A stretch of DNA of 61,458 bases, taken from Kamptonema sp. UHCC 0994. Its GTDB lineage: Bacteria; Cyanobacteriota; Cyanobacteriia; Cyanobacteriales; Microcoleaceae. The stretch is taken from NCBI RefSeq assembly GCF_029167235.1, contig NZ_JARFTR010000046.1:1-61458 (forward strand), in the 5' to 3' direction. Both the position numbers and the translations under genes were made by a program. The first letter of the stretch is position 1; every line of letters begins with the position of its first letter. This document shows positions 34,026 to 41,584 of the stretch, piece by piece. The notes below the pieces were generated by a model, which had not been told where the DNA came from, did not search any database, and saw nothing but the letters and a program-made list of their open reading frames with translations.

Positions 34026-34360
34026 AGACATTATGGTGCGATCGGCTAATAGTAGGGAGTCTACTGGCGCGATCGCACTCTTTTAAAATTGACAAGTCGC
34101 AATCTTTTAAAATTGACAAATTTGGCATCTGGCAAAAAATTACGTAAACTCTACCCGATCGCCTCAAACTCACCTTAAGCCAGCTAAAACTCCCTCAAAC
34201 CTTGACACAGCAAAGTCCCAGAACCATTGTCACCCCCTCAAAATCCCACCATCTCGAAAACAGGCGCTTCCTTTTTCCCAGATATGCGATCGCAGACTCA
34301 TATTCTGTAATAATCTTTAATAGTTATTTTAAGATTGGCTTACACACTCTATTTTGAGCT
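34026..34360. other. 335-bp upstream region of rubA with a 17-bp direct repeat
   Basis: TCTTTTAAAATTGACAA occurs at 34079-34095 and exactly again at 34103-34119 (24-bp period), about 250 bp before rubA. Both copies contain TTGACA-like boxes and could be promoter or regulator sites. No gene is seen. Confidence 0.45.
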
Positions 34361-34696
34361 ATGGGCGATCCAGCCACCGAAGTCAAAACGCTAGATCGAC
34401 ACGAATGCCGCTCCTGCGGCTACGTTTACGAACCGAGAAAGGGTCATGCTCAAAGTCAGATCCCTCCGGGGACGGCCTTTGAAGATTTGCCCCAGACTTG
34501 GCGCTGTCCGACTTGCGGTGCGCCGAAGTCCCGATTTCAAAATGTTGGCCAGACTGAAGGCGCTTCTGGATTCAAGGAAAATCGGCGCTACGGGCTGGGT
34601 GTCAATACGATGAGTGAATCCCAGAAAAGTTTGCTGATTTTTGGCGGCTTAGCCGTTGGTTTCTTGTTGTTGCTGAGTTTATATGGTTTGCAGTAA
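34361..34696 (+). CDS. rubA: Rubredoxin RubA (photosystem II assembly)
   Basis: 111 residues. A rubredoxin domain has four iron ligands: Cys16, Cys19, Cys49 and Cys52 (CRSCGYVY, CPTCGAPK). A linker and a C-terminal membrane helix (about 88-110, SLLIFGGLAVGFLLLLSLYGL) follow. In cyanobacteria and chloroplasts this membrane rubredoxin is needed for photosystem assembly. It is upstream of ycf48 and psbEFLJ in the conserved order, and its end overlaps the ycf48 frame by 14 bp. Confidence 0.95.
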   Translation: MGDPATEVKTLDRHECRSCGYVYEPRKGHAQSQIPPGTAFEDLPQTWRCPTCGAPKSRFQNVGQTEGASGFKENRRYGLGVNTMSESQKSLLIFGGLAVGFLLLLSLYGLQ

Positions 34697-35696
34697 GACG
34701 ATTGTGAGAGTTTGGCAACGAATTGTAATCTTATTGGTTGCTGTGCTAATCTGTGCGGGTTGCAGCACTATTCCTTCTGTGAGTTATAACCCCTGGAAGG
34801 TAGTTCCTCTGCCGACTAAAGCTAATTTGCAGGATGTCGCCTTTACTGGCAATCCCCAGCACGGCTGGATTGTGGGTTCTGACACTACTTTACTGGAAAC
34901 GAAAGACGGCGGAGAAAATTGGCAGGCGATCGCTCTAAATTTAGAAGATGCGATGTCCCGTTTTTCCTCGGTGAGTTTTTCCGGTTCGGAAGGGTGGATT
35001 GTCGGACAGCCTTCCGTTTTGCTGCACACTGAGGATGAGGGTAAATCTTGGACTCGCATTGCTCTAAGTAGCCAGCTTCCAGGTTCTCCCAGTACGATTG
35101 TAGCTTTAGGGCCCCAGTCTGCCGAGATGACTACTGATGTAGGCGCGATCTATCAAACTGCTGATGGCGGTAAGACTTGGAAAGCCTTAGTACAGGAAGC
35201 TTTCGGGGTAGTTCGCAATATCAACCGTTCCCCTGACGGGCAGTATGTGGCGGTTTCGTCAAAGGGTAATTTTTACTCCATTTGGCAACCGGGACAGCCT
35301 GCTTGGACTCCTTACAACCGCAACAGTTCTCGCCGTCTCCAAAGTATGGGGTTTGGCAAGGATGGGCGTTTGTGGATGCTGGAGAGAGGCGGCCAAATTC
35401 AATTTAGCAATCTTGAAAATCGGGATGAGTGGGGAGAACCTTTTAGTCCCGATCGCAAGGCCAGTTGGGGTTTGCTGGATTTGGCTTACCGAACTGCTGA
35501 TGAGATTTGGCTGGCTGGTGGCGGGGGTAATTTGCTTTGCAGTTTTGATGGCGGGAAAACTTGGCAAAAAGACCGCGAAGTAGAGGATGTGCCCGCTAAT
35601 TTTTACAAAATTGTCTTTATGACTCCTGAGAAAGGGTTTATTATCGGTGCGACCGGAACTCTATTGAAATATCAGGGATCGGCGCAACCTGCTTGA
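34683..35696 (+). CDS. ycf48: Photosystem II assembly factor Ycf48 (HCF136)
   Basis: 337 residues. Lipoprotein-type N-terminus with LICAGC (Cys27) after a hydrophobic stretch. The body is a seven-bladed propeller of repeats like FTGNPQHGWIVGSDTTLLETKDGGENWQ and GGGNLLCSFDGGKTWQ. Ycf48 binds the D1 precursor early in photosystem II assembly. The start at ATG 34683 overlaps rubA; a GTG seven codons downstream (34704) is an alternative and retains the lipobox. psbE follows 54 bp downstream. Confidence 0.95.
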   Translation: MVCSKTIVRVWQRIVILLVAVLICAGCSTIPSVSYNPWKVVPLPTKANLQDVAFTGNPQHGWIVGSDTTLLETKDGGENWQAIALNLEDAMSRFSSVSFSGSEGWIVGQPSVLLHTEDEGKSWTRIALSSQLPGSPSTIVALGPQSAEMTTDVGAIYQTADGGKTWKALVQEAFGVVRNINRSPDGQYVAVSSKGNFYSIWQPGQPAWTPYNRNSSRRLQSMGFGKDGRLWMLERGGQIQFSNLENRDEWGEPFSPDRKASWGLLDLAYRTADEIWLAGGGGNLLCSFDGGKTWQKDREVEDVPANFYKIVFMTPEKGFIIGATGTLLKYQGSAQPA

Positions 35697-35750
35697 TAGT
35701 AAAATTGTCTTAAAGATTTTGTGTTGAGCTGTTTTCTAGGAGGTATCTAA

Positions 35751-36002
35751 ATGGCTGGTGGTTCAACTGGTGAGCGTCCGTTTGGGGACATTGTTACGAG
35801 CGTGCGCTATTGGGTGATTCATAGCATCACCATTCCAGCGCTATTTATTGCTGGCTGGCTGTTTGTACAGACAGGCTTAGCTTATGATGTGTTCGGGACT
35901 CCCCGGCCGAATGAGTATTTTACTCAGACTCGCCAAGAAGTGCCGATCGTATCAGACCGTTTTGAAGCTAAGAAACAAGTCGATCAGTTCATTGCTAAGT
36001 AA
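35751..36002 (+). CDS. psbE: Cytochrome b559 alpha subunit PsbE
   Basis: 83 residues, [20 protein letters not shown]. His24 in [12 protein letters not shown] is the haem ligand within the single membrane helix. The C-terminal part is lumenal ([25 protein letters not shown]). Ribosome binding site AGGAGG is strong. First of psbE-F-L-J. Confidence 0.98.
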   Translation: MAGGSTGERPFGDIVTSVRYWVIHSITIPALFIAGWLFVQTGLAYDVFGTPRPNEYFTQTRQEVPIVSDRFEAKKQVDQFIAK

Positions 36003-36023
36003 TTTAAAAAGGAGTTTGAAAGC

Positions 36024-36161
36024 ATGACTAGCAGAGTCCCTAATAACGAGCCAGTTTCTTATCCGATTTTTACGGTGCGCTGGTTGGCAGTTCACACCCT
36101 TGGCGTTCCAACCATTTTCTTTTTGGGCGCGATCGCAGCTATGCAGTTTATTCAACGATAG
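36024..36161 (+). CDS. psbF: Cytochrome b559 beta subunit PsbF
   Basis: 45 residues, [20 protein letters not shown]; the haem-ligand His24 lies in [20 protein letters not shown]. It pairs with PsbE across the thylakoid membrane. Spacing is 21 bp after psbE and 9 bp before psbL; RBS AAGGAG. Confidence 0.97.
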   Translation: MTSRVPNNEPVSYPIFTVRWLAVHTLGVPTIFFLGAIAAMQFIQR

Positions 36162-36170
36162 GAGTTAATC

Positions 36171-36293
36171 ATGCCTGAAAGAGTTCCAAATCCCAATCCA
36201 CAGCCTGTTGAGTTAAACCGGACTTCTCTGTATTTGGGTCTGTTGCTGATTTTTGTTTTGGGTATCCTGTTTTCTAGTTATTTCTTTAACTAA
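36171..36293 (+). CDS. psbL: Photosystem II protein PsbL
   Basis: 40 residues, [20 protein letters not shown] then one membrane helix ([20 protein letters not shown]). PsbL is a small subunit at the photosystem II dimer interface. RBS AGGAG lies before the ATG. Confidence 0.97.
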   Translation: MPERVPNPNPQPVELNRTSLYLGLLLIFVLGILFSSYFFN

Positions 36294-36363
36294 CTAGAAA
36301 TTTGAACGGGATTTCAAGCTTTTTGATTAGGTCTATTTAGTTTTGATTTAAGAGGTGAATGCT

Positions 36364-36483
36364 GTGCTTCAATCTGGTCGAATTCCTTTGTGGCTTGTAG
36401 CAACTGTTGCTGGTATGGGCGTACTGACGATTTTGGGTATTTTCTTTTACGGAGCTTACGCTGGCTTGGGTTCTTCTATCTAA
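36364..36483 (+). CDS. psbJ: Photosystem II protein PsbJ
   Basis: 39 residues starting at GTG 36364, [20 protein letters not shown] then [19 protein letters not shown]. One membrane helix. The GTG start is preceded by AGAGGTGA. Last gene of the operon; 70 bp after psbL. Confidence 0.95.
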   Translation: MLQSGRIPLWLVATVAGMGVLTILGIFFYGAYAGLGSSI

Positions 36484-36627
36484 GAGAGAATCAGGGGAGA
36501 GGAATTAAAAATTAAAGATTAAAAATGGCATAAATCTTAGCAATTTTCAATTTTTAATTGAACATTTTTAATTCTGAAATATCTCCCCAAGCCCCTTAAA
36601 AATGGGCGCGAAGAGTAATTAAAAGCC

Positions 36628-36656
36628 TTGACTTTTTTGTATATTTGTGATATAGT
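36628..36656 (+). promoter_or_regulatory. Sigma-70-type promoter candidate
   Basis: TTGACT (36628-36633), 17-base spacer, TATAGT (36651-36656). Close to the consensus. The predicted start of transcription is at the base of the terminator-like hairpin that follows, which is odd. It would otherwise drive the deleted Uma2 gene at 36762. Confidence 0.5.
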
Positions 36657-36683
36657 CCTGCTCTTTTCCGAGCGGGATTTTTT
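36656..36683 (+). terminator. Terminator-like hairpin downstream of psbJ
   Basis: TCCTGCTC pairs with GAGCGGGA (one T-G pair), loop TTTTCC, then a run of six T. It lies 172 bp after psbJ and is the first good terminator for the psbEFLJ transcript. Confidence 0.65.
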
Positions 36684-36761
36684 GTAGTTGGGTTGGTAGG
36701 ACGGGGTTGGCTAGTTTGCTGGGTTGTTATAGTTGATGTAAGTACCGCATATAGGCAAAAA

Positions 36762-37037
36762 ATGACTAATGTTACTGTAAAACGCTTTACTTTAAGCGAA
36801 TATCACCATCTCGGAGAAAGGAAGTTATCTATCTATGCTGAGGATGGAATTTCTAATTACTGGATATTTAATTTAATAGATAATTGGTTGGAAGTTTATA
36901 GTGAATCTTATCGGGACAGTCAAGGTAAGTTTGGTTATAGGTTGAAACGCATTGTTTTCCCTAATGAGTCGGTAGTGATTCCTAGTTTTCCTGATTTGTC
37001 TCTAGATTTATCGGGGGTATTTCCAATGCAGAATTAA
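36762..37037 (+). pseudogene. Uma2 family gene with internal deletion
   Basis: 91 codons from ATG 36762. The N-terminus (MTNVTVKRFTLSEYHHLGE) and the C-terminus (KLSIYAEDGISNYWIFNLIDNWLEVYSE … FPDLSLDLSGVFP) are typical Uma2 ends, but the middle, about 100 residues containing the endonuclease core, is missing. The junction stays in frame. An intact Uma2 of a different subgroup is at 10891-11496. Catalytic activity is excluded. Confidence 0.75.
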
Positions 37038-37052
37038 AATGATAGGTAAGTA

Positions 37053-37116
37053 TGTCATTGCGAGGAACGAAGCAATCTCCTGTCTTCGCGATTGCTTCGT
37101 TTCACTCGCAATGACA
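37053..37116. repeat. Palindromic repeat with TGTCATTGCGAG ends
   Basis: TGTCATTGCGAG (37053-37064) and its exact reverse complement (37105-37116) frame a second pair (GAAGCAATC / GATTGCTTCG, about 37069-37099). This type of end sequence is seen in many bacterial genomes as a dispersed palindrome. It lies between the deleted Uma2 and the DUF29 gene. Confidence 0.8.
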
Positions 37117-37177
37117 TGATACTTTCAATCATAATCAAATTGTATTGAAGCAGCTATTTTGAGGTTTTAATTACGCG

Positions 37178-37675
37178 ATGCAGACATCACAAACTGAACA
37201 GGAAATGGGAAGTGTGGCGCTAAGTCTTTATGAGACTGATTTTTATGCTTGGACTCAGGAACAAGCGGAATTTTTACGGGATGGGAAATGGACTCAGCTA
37301 GATTTAGTTAATTTAATTGAGGAGATTGAATCTTTGGGAAAACAGCAACGTTCTGAATTGCGAAATCGTTTGAGTATTTTGATTGGACATTTGTTAAAAT
37401 GGGAATATCAATCTAATCGCCGGAGTCGCAGTTGGTTAATGACGATTCGCGTACAGCGTCATGATGTTTTGGAATTGCTGGCAGAAAATCCCAGTCTTAA
37501 GCCGTACTTGCAAGAGGGTATTCAAACAGCTTATGAAAAAGGTGTGCTTTTGGCAGCAGGAGAAACGAATTTGCCGATTAAAACTTTTCCGATAGATTGC
37601 TGTTATTCACTGGAGAAGATTTTGAGCGATCGCTTTTTTCCGGGTGAATTAGCTCCCAATGATTTGATGGAATAG
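37178..37675 (+). CDS. DUF29 domain protein
   Basis: 165 residues. DUF29 hallmarks: YETDFYAWTQEQAEFLRDGKW, LDLVNLIEEIESLGKQQRSELRNRLSILIGHLLKWEYQ, and SWLMTIRVQR. The family is widespread in cyanobacteria in many copies; its function is unknown. The stop at 37675 is 38 bp before the next gene, so they may be co-transcribed. Confidence 0.87.
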   Translation: MQTSQTEQEMGSVALSLYETDFYAWTQEQAEFLRDGKWTQLDLVNLIEEIESLGKQQRSELRNRLSILIGHLLKWEYQSNRRSRSWLMTIRVQRHDVLELLAENPSLKPYLQEGIQTAYEKGVLLAAGETNLPIKTFPIDCCYSLEKILSDRFFPGELAPNDLME

Positions 37676-37713
37676 TGCATAAATCTCCGCTAACCCTACG
37701 CTTAAACATTATA

Positions 37714-37968
37714 ATGGATTTAATCACAATCTTAGGACTAACAGCCGCTACCTTGACAACCAGTGCATTTCTACCTCAAGTGATTAAAACCTGGCAAACA
37801 AAATCCGCAAAAGATGTCTCTGTCACCATGCTAATTACTTTCTGTATCGGAATTTTCCTCTGGTTAATATACGGGGTTTTTCGTCAAGATTTAGCCATTA
37901 TTCTTGCCAATGCAGTTACATTAATTCTTAATTTAGCGATTTTATGGCTTAAAATTAGATATGAATGA
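37714..37968 (+). CDS. SemiSWEET / PQ-loop sugar transporter
   Basis: 84 residues from ATG 37714 (MDLITILGLTAATLTTSAFL). Three membrane helices with the PQ motif in FLPQVIKTWQTKSAKDVSVTM. SemiSWEETs dimerise to move sugars down a gradient. An upstream in-frame GTG would add 13 residues, unlikely. It is followed by the radical SAM gene 30 bp later. Confidence 0.9.
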   Translation: MDLITILGLTAATLTTSAFLPQVIKTWQTKSAKDVSVTMLITFCIGIFLWLIYGVFRQDLAIILANAVTLILNLAILWLKIRYE

Positions 37969-37998
37969 GATATTATCCAGCTAAAGCTGAATCTGCCA

Positions 37999-39621
37999 GT
38001 GACTCCTGACCTATTTTCCTCTGAACGCCTCCTGTTTACGCCAGCAACCCCTAACGCTGACGCTATCCACACAATTTTTGCTTTTCCCAACGAGTACACT
38101 GTTGGCATCACTAGCCTTGGCTATCAAGTGGTTTGGGCAACTTTAGCAACCCGGAGTGATATCGAAGTCAGCCGCTTGTTTACTGATACCCACGAACAAT
38201 TACCGAGACAGCCAGAATTAGTGGGTTTTTCCTTATCTTGGGAACTCGATTATGTCAATATTCTCAATTTATTGGAATTTTTAGAAGTACCTATTTGGGC
38301 ATCAAAACGCACAGATAACCATCCGCTTATATTTGGTGGCGGCCCAGTTTTTACTGCCAATCCTGAACCTTTTGCCGATTTTTTTGATGTCATCTTGCTA
38401 GGAGATGGCGAAAATCTACTTGCTAATTTCATTAATGCTTACAAAGAAGTTAGGCCAGCAGATAGAAAAACTAAACTCCGTCATTTAGCACAAATACCAG
38501 GTGTTTATGTTCCTAGTTTATATGAAGTAACTTATCACGATCTGGCTGGTGGCATTAAGTCTATTTTGCCAGTAGATACAACCATCCCTGGACAAGTTGA
38601 AAAACAAACTTATCGCGGAAATGTTTTATCTGCTTCAACTGTAGTCACAGAAAAAGCAGCTTGGGAAAATATTTACATGGTGGAAGTGGTTCGCAGTTGT
38701 CCAGAAATGTGTCGTTTCTGTTTAGCAAGTTATCTGACATTGCCATTTAGAACTGCAAGTTTTGAAGACTCGTTAATTCCAGCCATTGAACGCGGTTTAA
38801 CAGTGACAAATCGCTTGGGTTTGCTAGGTGCTTCTGTGACTCAACACACAGAATTTAAGGAATTATTAGATTATTTAAGTCAACCGAAATATGATGAAGT
38901 GCGGTTGAGCATTTCATCAGTAAGGACTAATACTGTAACAGTACAACTAGCAGAAACTCTAGCTAAAAGAGATACTCGTTCTATTACAATCGCAGTGGAA
39001 AGTGGTAGCGAACGAGTTCGCAAAATTGTCAATAAAAAACTAAGCAATGATGAGATTATTCAAGCTGCTATCAATGCTAAGTCTGGGGGATTAAAGGGAA
39101 TTAAGCTTTATGGAATGGTGGGAATTCCTGGTGAAAAATCAGAAGATTTAAACCAAACTGTGGCAATGATGCGGGATATTAAAAAAGCTGCTCCTGGTTT
39201 ACGTTTAACTTTGGGTTGTAGCACTTTTGTCCCGAAATCTCACACACCTTTTCAGTGGTTTGGAGTGAATAAAGATGCTGAGAAAAGGTTGAAGTTGTTA
39301 CATAAAGATTTAGGAAAATTAGGTTTAGAATTTCGACCTGAAAGTTATAATTGGTCTGTGATTCAAGGGTTGCTATCGCGGGGAGATAGAAGGTTATCGA
39401 AGTTATTGGAATTAGTGCGGCATTATGGAGATTCTTTGGGTAGTTATCGTCGTGCTTTTAAGGAGTTGCGAGGACAGTTGCCTGAGATGGATTTCTACGT
39501 TTATGCTGAGTGGGAATTGGAGCTAGTTTTGCCTTGGAGTCACTTAAAAGGGCCGCTACCTGTTGAGACTTTGAAAAAGCATTTAGGGGAGGCTACCAAT
39601 TACTTTACTAGGAAAAATTGA
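37999..39621 (+). CDS. B12-binding radical SAM protein
   Basis: 540 residues starting at GTG 37999. The N-terminal half (about 60-160) resembles a cobalamin-binding Rossmann fold (ELVGFSLSWELDYVNILNLLEFLEVPI, FGGGPVFTANPEPFADFFD). The radical SAM cluster motif is CPEMCRFC (about 234-241). A TIM-barrel follows with IAVESGSERVRKIVNKKLS and YGMVGIPGEKSEDLNQT. This matches a cyanobacterial subfamily of unknown substrate (TIGR03960-like). It has no visible partner gene here. Confidence 0.85.
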   Translation: MTPDLFSSERLLFTPATPNADAIHTIFAFPNEYTVGITSLGYQVVWATLATRSDIEVSRLFTDTHEQLPRQPELVGFSLSWELDYVNILNLLEFLEVPIWASKRTDNHPLIFGGGPVFTANPEPFADFFDVILLGDGENLLANFINAYKEVRPADRKTKLRHLAQIPGVYVPSLYEVTYHDLAGGIKSILPVDTTIPGQVEKQTYRGNVLSASTVVTEKAAWENIYMVEVVRSCPEMCRFCLASYLTLPFRTASFEDSLIPAIERGLTVTNRLGLLGASVTQHTEFKELLDYLSQPKYDEVRLSISSVRTNTVTVQLAETLAKRDTRSITIAVESGSERVRKIVNKKLSNDEIIQAAINAKSGGLKGIKLYGMVGIPGEKSEDLNQTVAMMRDIKKAAPGLRLTLGCSTFVPKSHTPFQWFGVNKDAEKRLKLLHKDLGKLGLEFRPESYNWSVIQGLLSRGDRRLSKLLELVRHYGDSLGSYRRAFKELRGQLPEMDFYVYAEWELELVLPWSHLKGPLPVETLKKHLGEATNYFTRKN

Positions 39622-39646
39622 GATATGATAGACTATAATCTAAATC

Positions 39647-39964
39647 ATGGAAGTACAACCAAGGGAAATTCAGCGTTACATCGCGTCAGATGGCAGAATG
39701 CCTTACGATGAGTGGTTTAATTCGCTCCGAGATATCAATGCTCAAGCCAAGATTATCTCTAGGCTTAACCGCATGGCTGATGGTAATTTAGGAGACTATC
39801 GCTCAGTGGGGGAAGGAGTATGTGAACTTAAAATCAATTATGGCCCTGGCTACCGAATATATTTTGGACAGATAGGTTCAACTACTGTTACTGTTTGCGA
39901 ACCAGAAGAAAGCATAAAGACTACTGAAATTCAATCTGAGTTAAGCGTTTCGCAAAGTTCTTAA
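39647..39964 (+). CDS. RelE/ParE-type toxin with altered C-terminus, no antitoxin seen
   Basis: 105 residues. The N-terminal 80 match the phage-derived Gp49/HigB-like toxin family: DGRMPYDEWFNSLRDINAQAKIISRLNRMADGNLGDYRSVGEGVCELKINYGPGYRIYFGQIGST. The expected ending (…LLLCGGDKSTQDKDIxxAK…) is absent. Another frame of the same DNA gives KHKDY and VKRFAKFLKE, which fits that ending with stops in between, so the 3' part appears frameshifted. No antitoxin gene follows before 40080. Confidence 0.65.
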   Translation: MEVQPREIQRYIASDGRMPYDEWFNSLRDINAQAKIISRLNRMADGNLGDYRSVGEGVCELKINYGPGYRIYFGQIGSTTVTVCEPEESIKTTEIQSELSVSQSS

Positions 39965-40008
39965 AAGAGAGTGTGAGAAAATCCCAATTAAATACATCGT
40001 CCTAAATA

Positions 40009-40048
40009 GCTAATAGTTAATTGCTGATTTTTACAATTAACTATTAGC
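40009..40048. terminator. Bidirectional terminator-like hairpin
   Basis: Perfect 15-bp stem GCTAATAGTTAATTG / CAATTAACTATTAGC with a 10-base loop. It sits between two convergent genes (toxin-like, rightward; ugd, leftward). The stem is AT-rich. Confidence 0.6.
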
Positions 40049-40079
40049 CATTAGCTCACATATTTAGCTTTTAACAAAT

Positions 40080-41471
40080 CTAGTGGCCAATTCCTACATA
40101 GTGGAAACCAGCGGCTTCCAGACTCTTTCTGTCTAAAAAATTACGGCCGTCAATCATCACCGGATGGTTCATCAGCTTCGCCATTTTCCCATAGTCTAAG
40201 TTGCGGAACTGTTGCCAGTCTGTTACTAAAACTAAAGCATCACAACCATCGGCTAAGCGTTCGGGATCGGTTTCTACCATCACTCCAGACAAACCGTGAC
40301 GCATTCCAGTTTGCGAAACAATCGGGTCATAAGCTTTGACTTTCGCTCCCAATCGATTGAGATTTTCGATTAAATTCAACGATGGTGCATCGCGCAAGTC
40401 GTCAGTATCCGGCTTGAAAGTTAAGCCAAGCAATCCCACCGTTTTACCTTTGAGAATTTTCAGCACTTGCTGCAATTTTTCAATCGCAATTGTACGCTGG
40501 CGCTCATTAACTTCGACTGCTGCTTTCAGTAAGTGTGCATCATAGCCATAGTCATCAGCGGTATGAACTAACGCAGAAACATCTTTGGGGAAACACGAAC
40601 CCCCCCAGCCAATTCCTGCTTGTAAAAACTTGCCACCAATCCGGGAATCTAAACCAATACCTTTGGCAATTTGTACGACATCTGCACCGACGCGATCGCA
40701 AATATTTGCAACTTCATTAATAAAGCTAATCTTAGTAGCTAAGAAAGCATTAGCTGCGTACTTGATCATCTCAGCAGAACTAATATCTGTCACCACCACA
40801 GGTACCGGTGGCAATGATTGATCTTCGCTATGCTTACGCTCAATAATTGGCGTGTACAGTTGCGTCATCATATCGATTCCGCGCTGGCTATTGCTTCCCA
40901 AAACAATCCGATCTGGGTTGAAAGTATCGTAAACAGCGGAGCCTTCCCGCAAAAATTCGGGGTTGCTAACTACATCAAATTGAGCGCCGCTTTTTTCTGC
41001 AACTTCCTCATTACTAACCTCGCCATCTCCTACCTTAGCTTTTTGGCGCTCTGCAAGTCCATCAAGTACAATCATCCGCACCCAGTCGCCTGAACCAATT
41101 GGTACTGTGGATTTATTTACGATTACTTTGTACTCGCCATCCAAGTGAGTACCAATCCCGCGAGCGACGGCTTCCACGTAGCGGGTATCGCTTTCTCCAG
41201 TAGGTAAAGGAGGCGTTCCCACTGCAATAAATAAAATATCACCGTGAGCCACACCTGCGGCCAAATCAGAGGTAAATTCTAGTTTTCCCGATTGCGAAGC
41301 TGACTGCATGATCTCCGAAAGTCCTGGCTCAAAAATCGGTGACTGTCCAGATTTCATTAACTTCACTTTTTCTTCGTTGTTGTCTACACAGATGACGTGA
41401 TGACCGATGTGAGCCAAGCAGGTTCCTGTAACTAAGCCAACGTATCCCGTACCAATGACACAAACACGCAT
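40080..41471 (-). CDS. ugd: UDP-glucose 6-dehydrogenase
   Basis: 463 residues. NAD-binding GTGYVGLVTG (7-16), catalytic Cys293 in GIGWGGSCFPKD, and the C-terminal domain GLTFKPDTDDLRDAPS. It oxidises UDP-glucose to UDP-glucuronate. A loop insert of about 20 residues (near 143-163, QKAKVGDGEVSNEEVAEKSG) is present. It lies just downstream of the UDP-glucuronate decarboxylase gene (gap 113 bp, occupied by a heptamer repeat), so the two enzymes of UDP-xylose synthesis are adjacent and may be co-transcribed. The product feeds polysaccharides. Confidence 0.95.
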   Translation of the reverse strand: MRVCVIGTGYVGLVTGTCLAHIGHHVICVDNNEEKVKLMKSGQSPIFEPGLSEIMQSASQSGKLEFTSDLAAGVAHGDILFIAVGTPPLPTGESDTRYVEAVARGIGTHLDGEYKVIVNKSTVPIGSGDWVRMIVLDGLAERQKAKVGDGEVSNEEVAEKSGAQFDVVSNPEFLREGSAVYDTFNPDRIVLGSNSQRGIDMMTQLYTPIIERKHSEDQSLPPVPVVVTDISSAEMIKYAANAFLATKISFINEVANICDRVGADVVQIAKGIGLDSRIGGKFLQAGIGWGGSCFPKDVSALVHTADDYGYDAHLLKAAVEVNERQRTIAIEKLQQVLKILKGKTVGLLGLTFKPDTDDLRDAPSLNLIENLNRLGAKVKAYDPIVSQTGMRHGLSGVMVETDPERLADGCDALVLVTDWQQFRNLDYGKMAKLMNHPVMIDGRNFLDRKSLEAAGFHYVGIGH

Positions 41472-41516
41472 ACAATTATCCTCAAAGTAAGTAATGAAAT
41501 TTAGGAATTGCTAATT

Positions 41517-41577
41517 GTTAACTGTTAACTGTTAACTGTTAACTGTTAACTGTTAACTGTTAACTGTTAACTGTTAA
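41517..41577. repeat. Heptamer tandem repeat (GTTAACT)n
   Basis: Between eight and nine exact units of GTTAACT in the gap between the decarboxylase gene and ugd. The stop of the decarboxylase gene lies a few bases beyond. It is the longest heptamer array in the window. Confidence 0.95.
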
Positions 41578-41584
41578 AAAGCAA

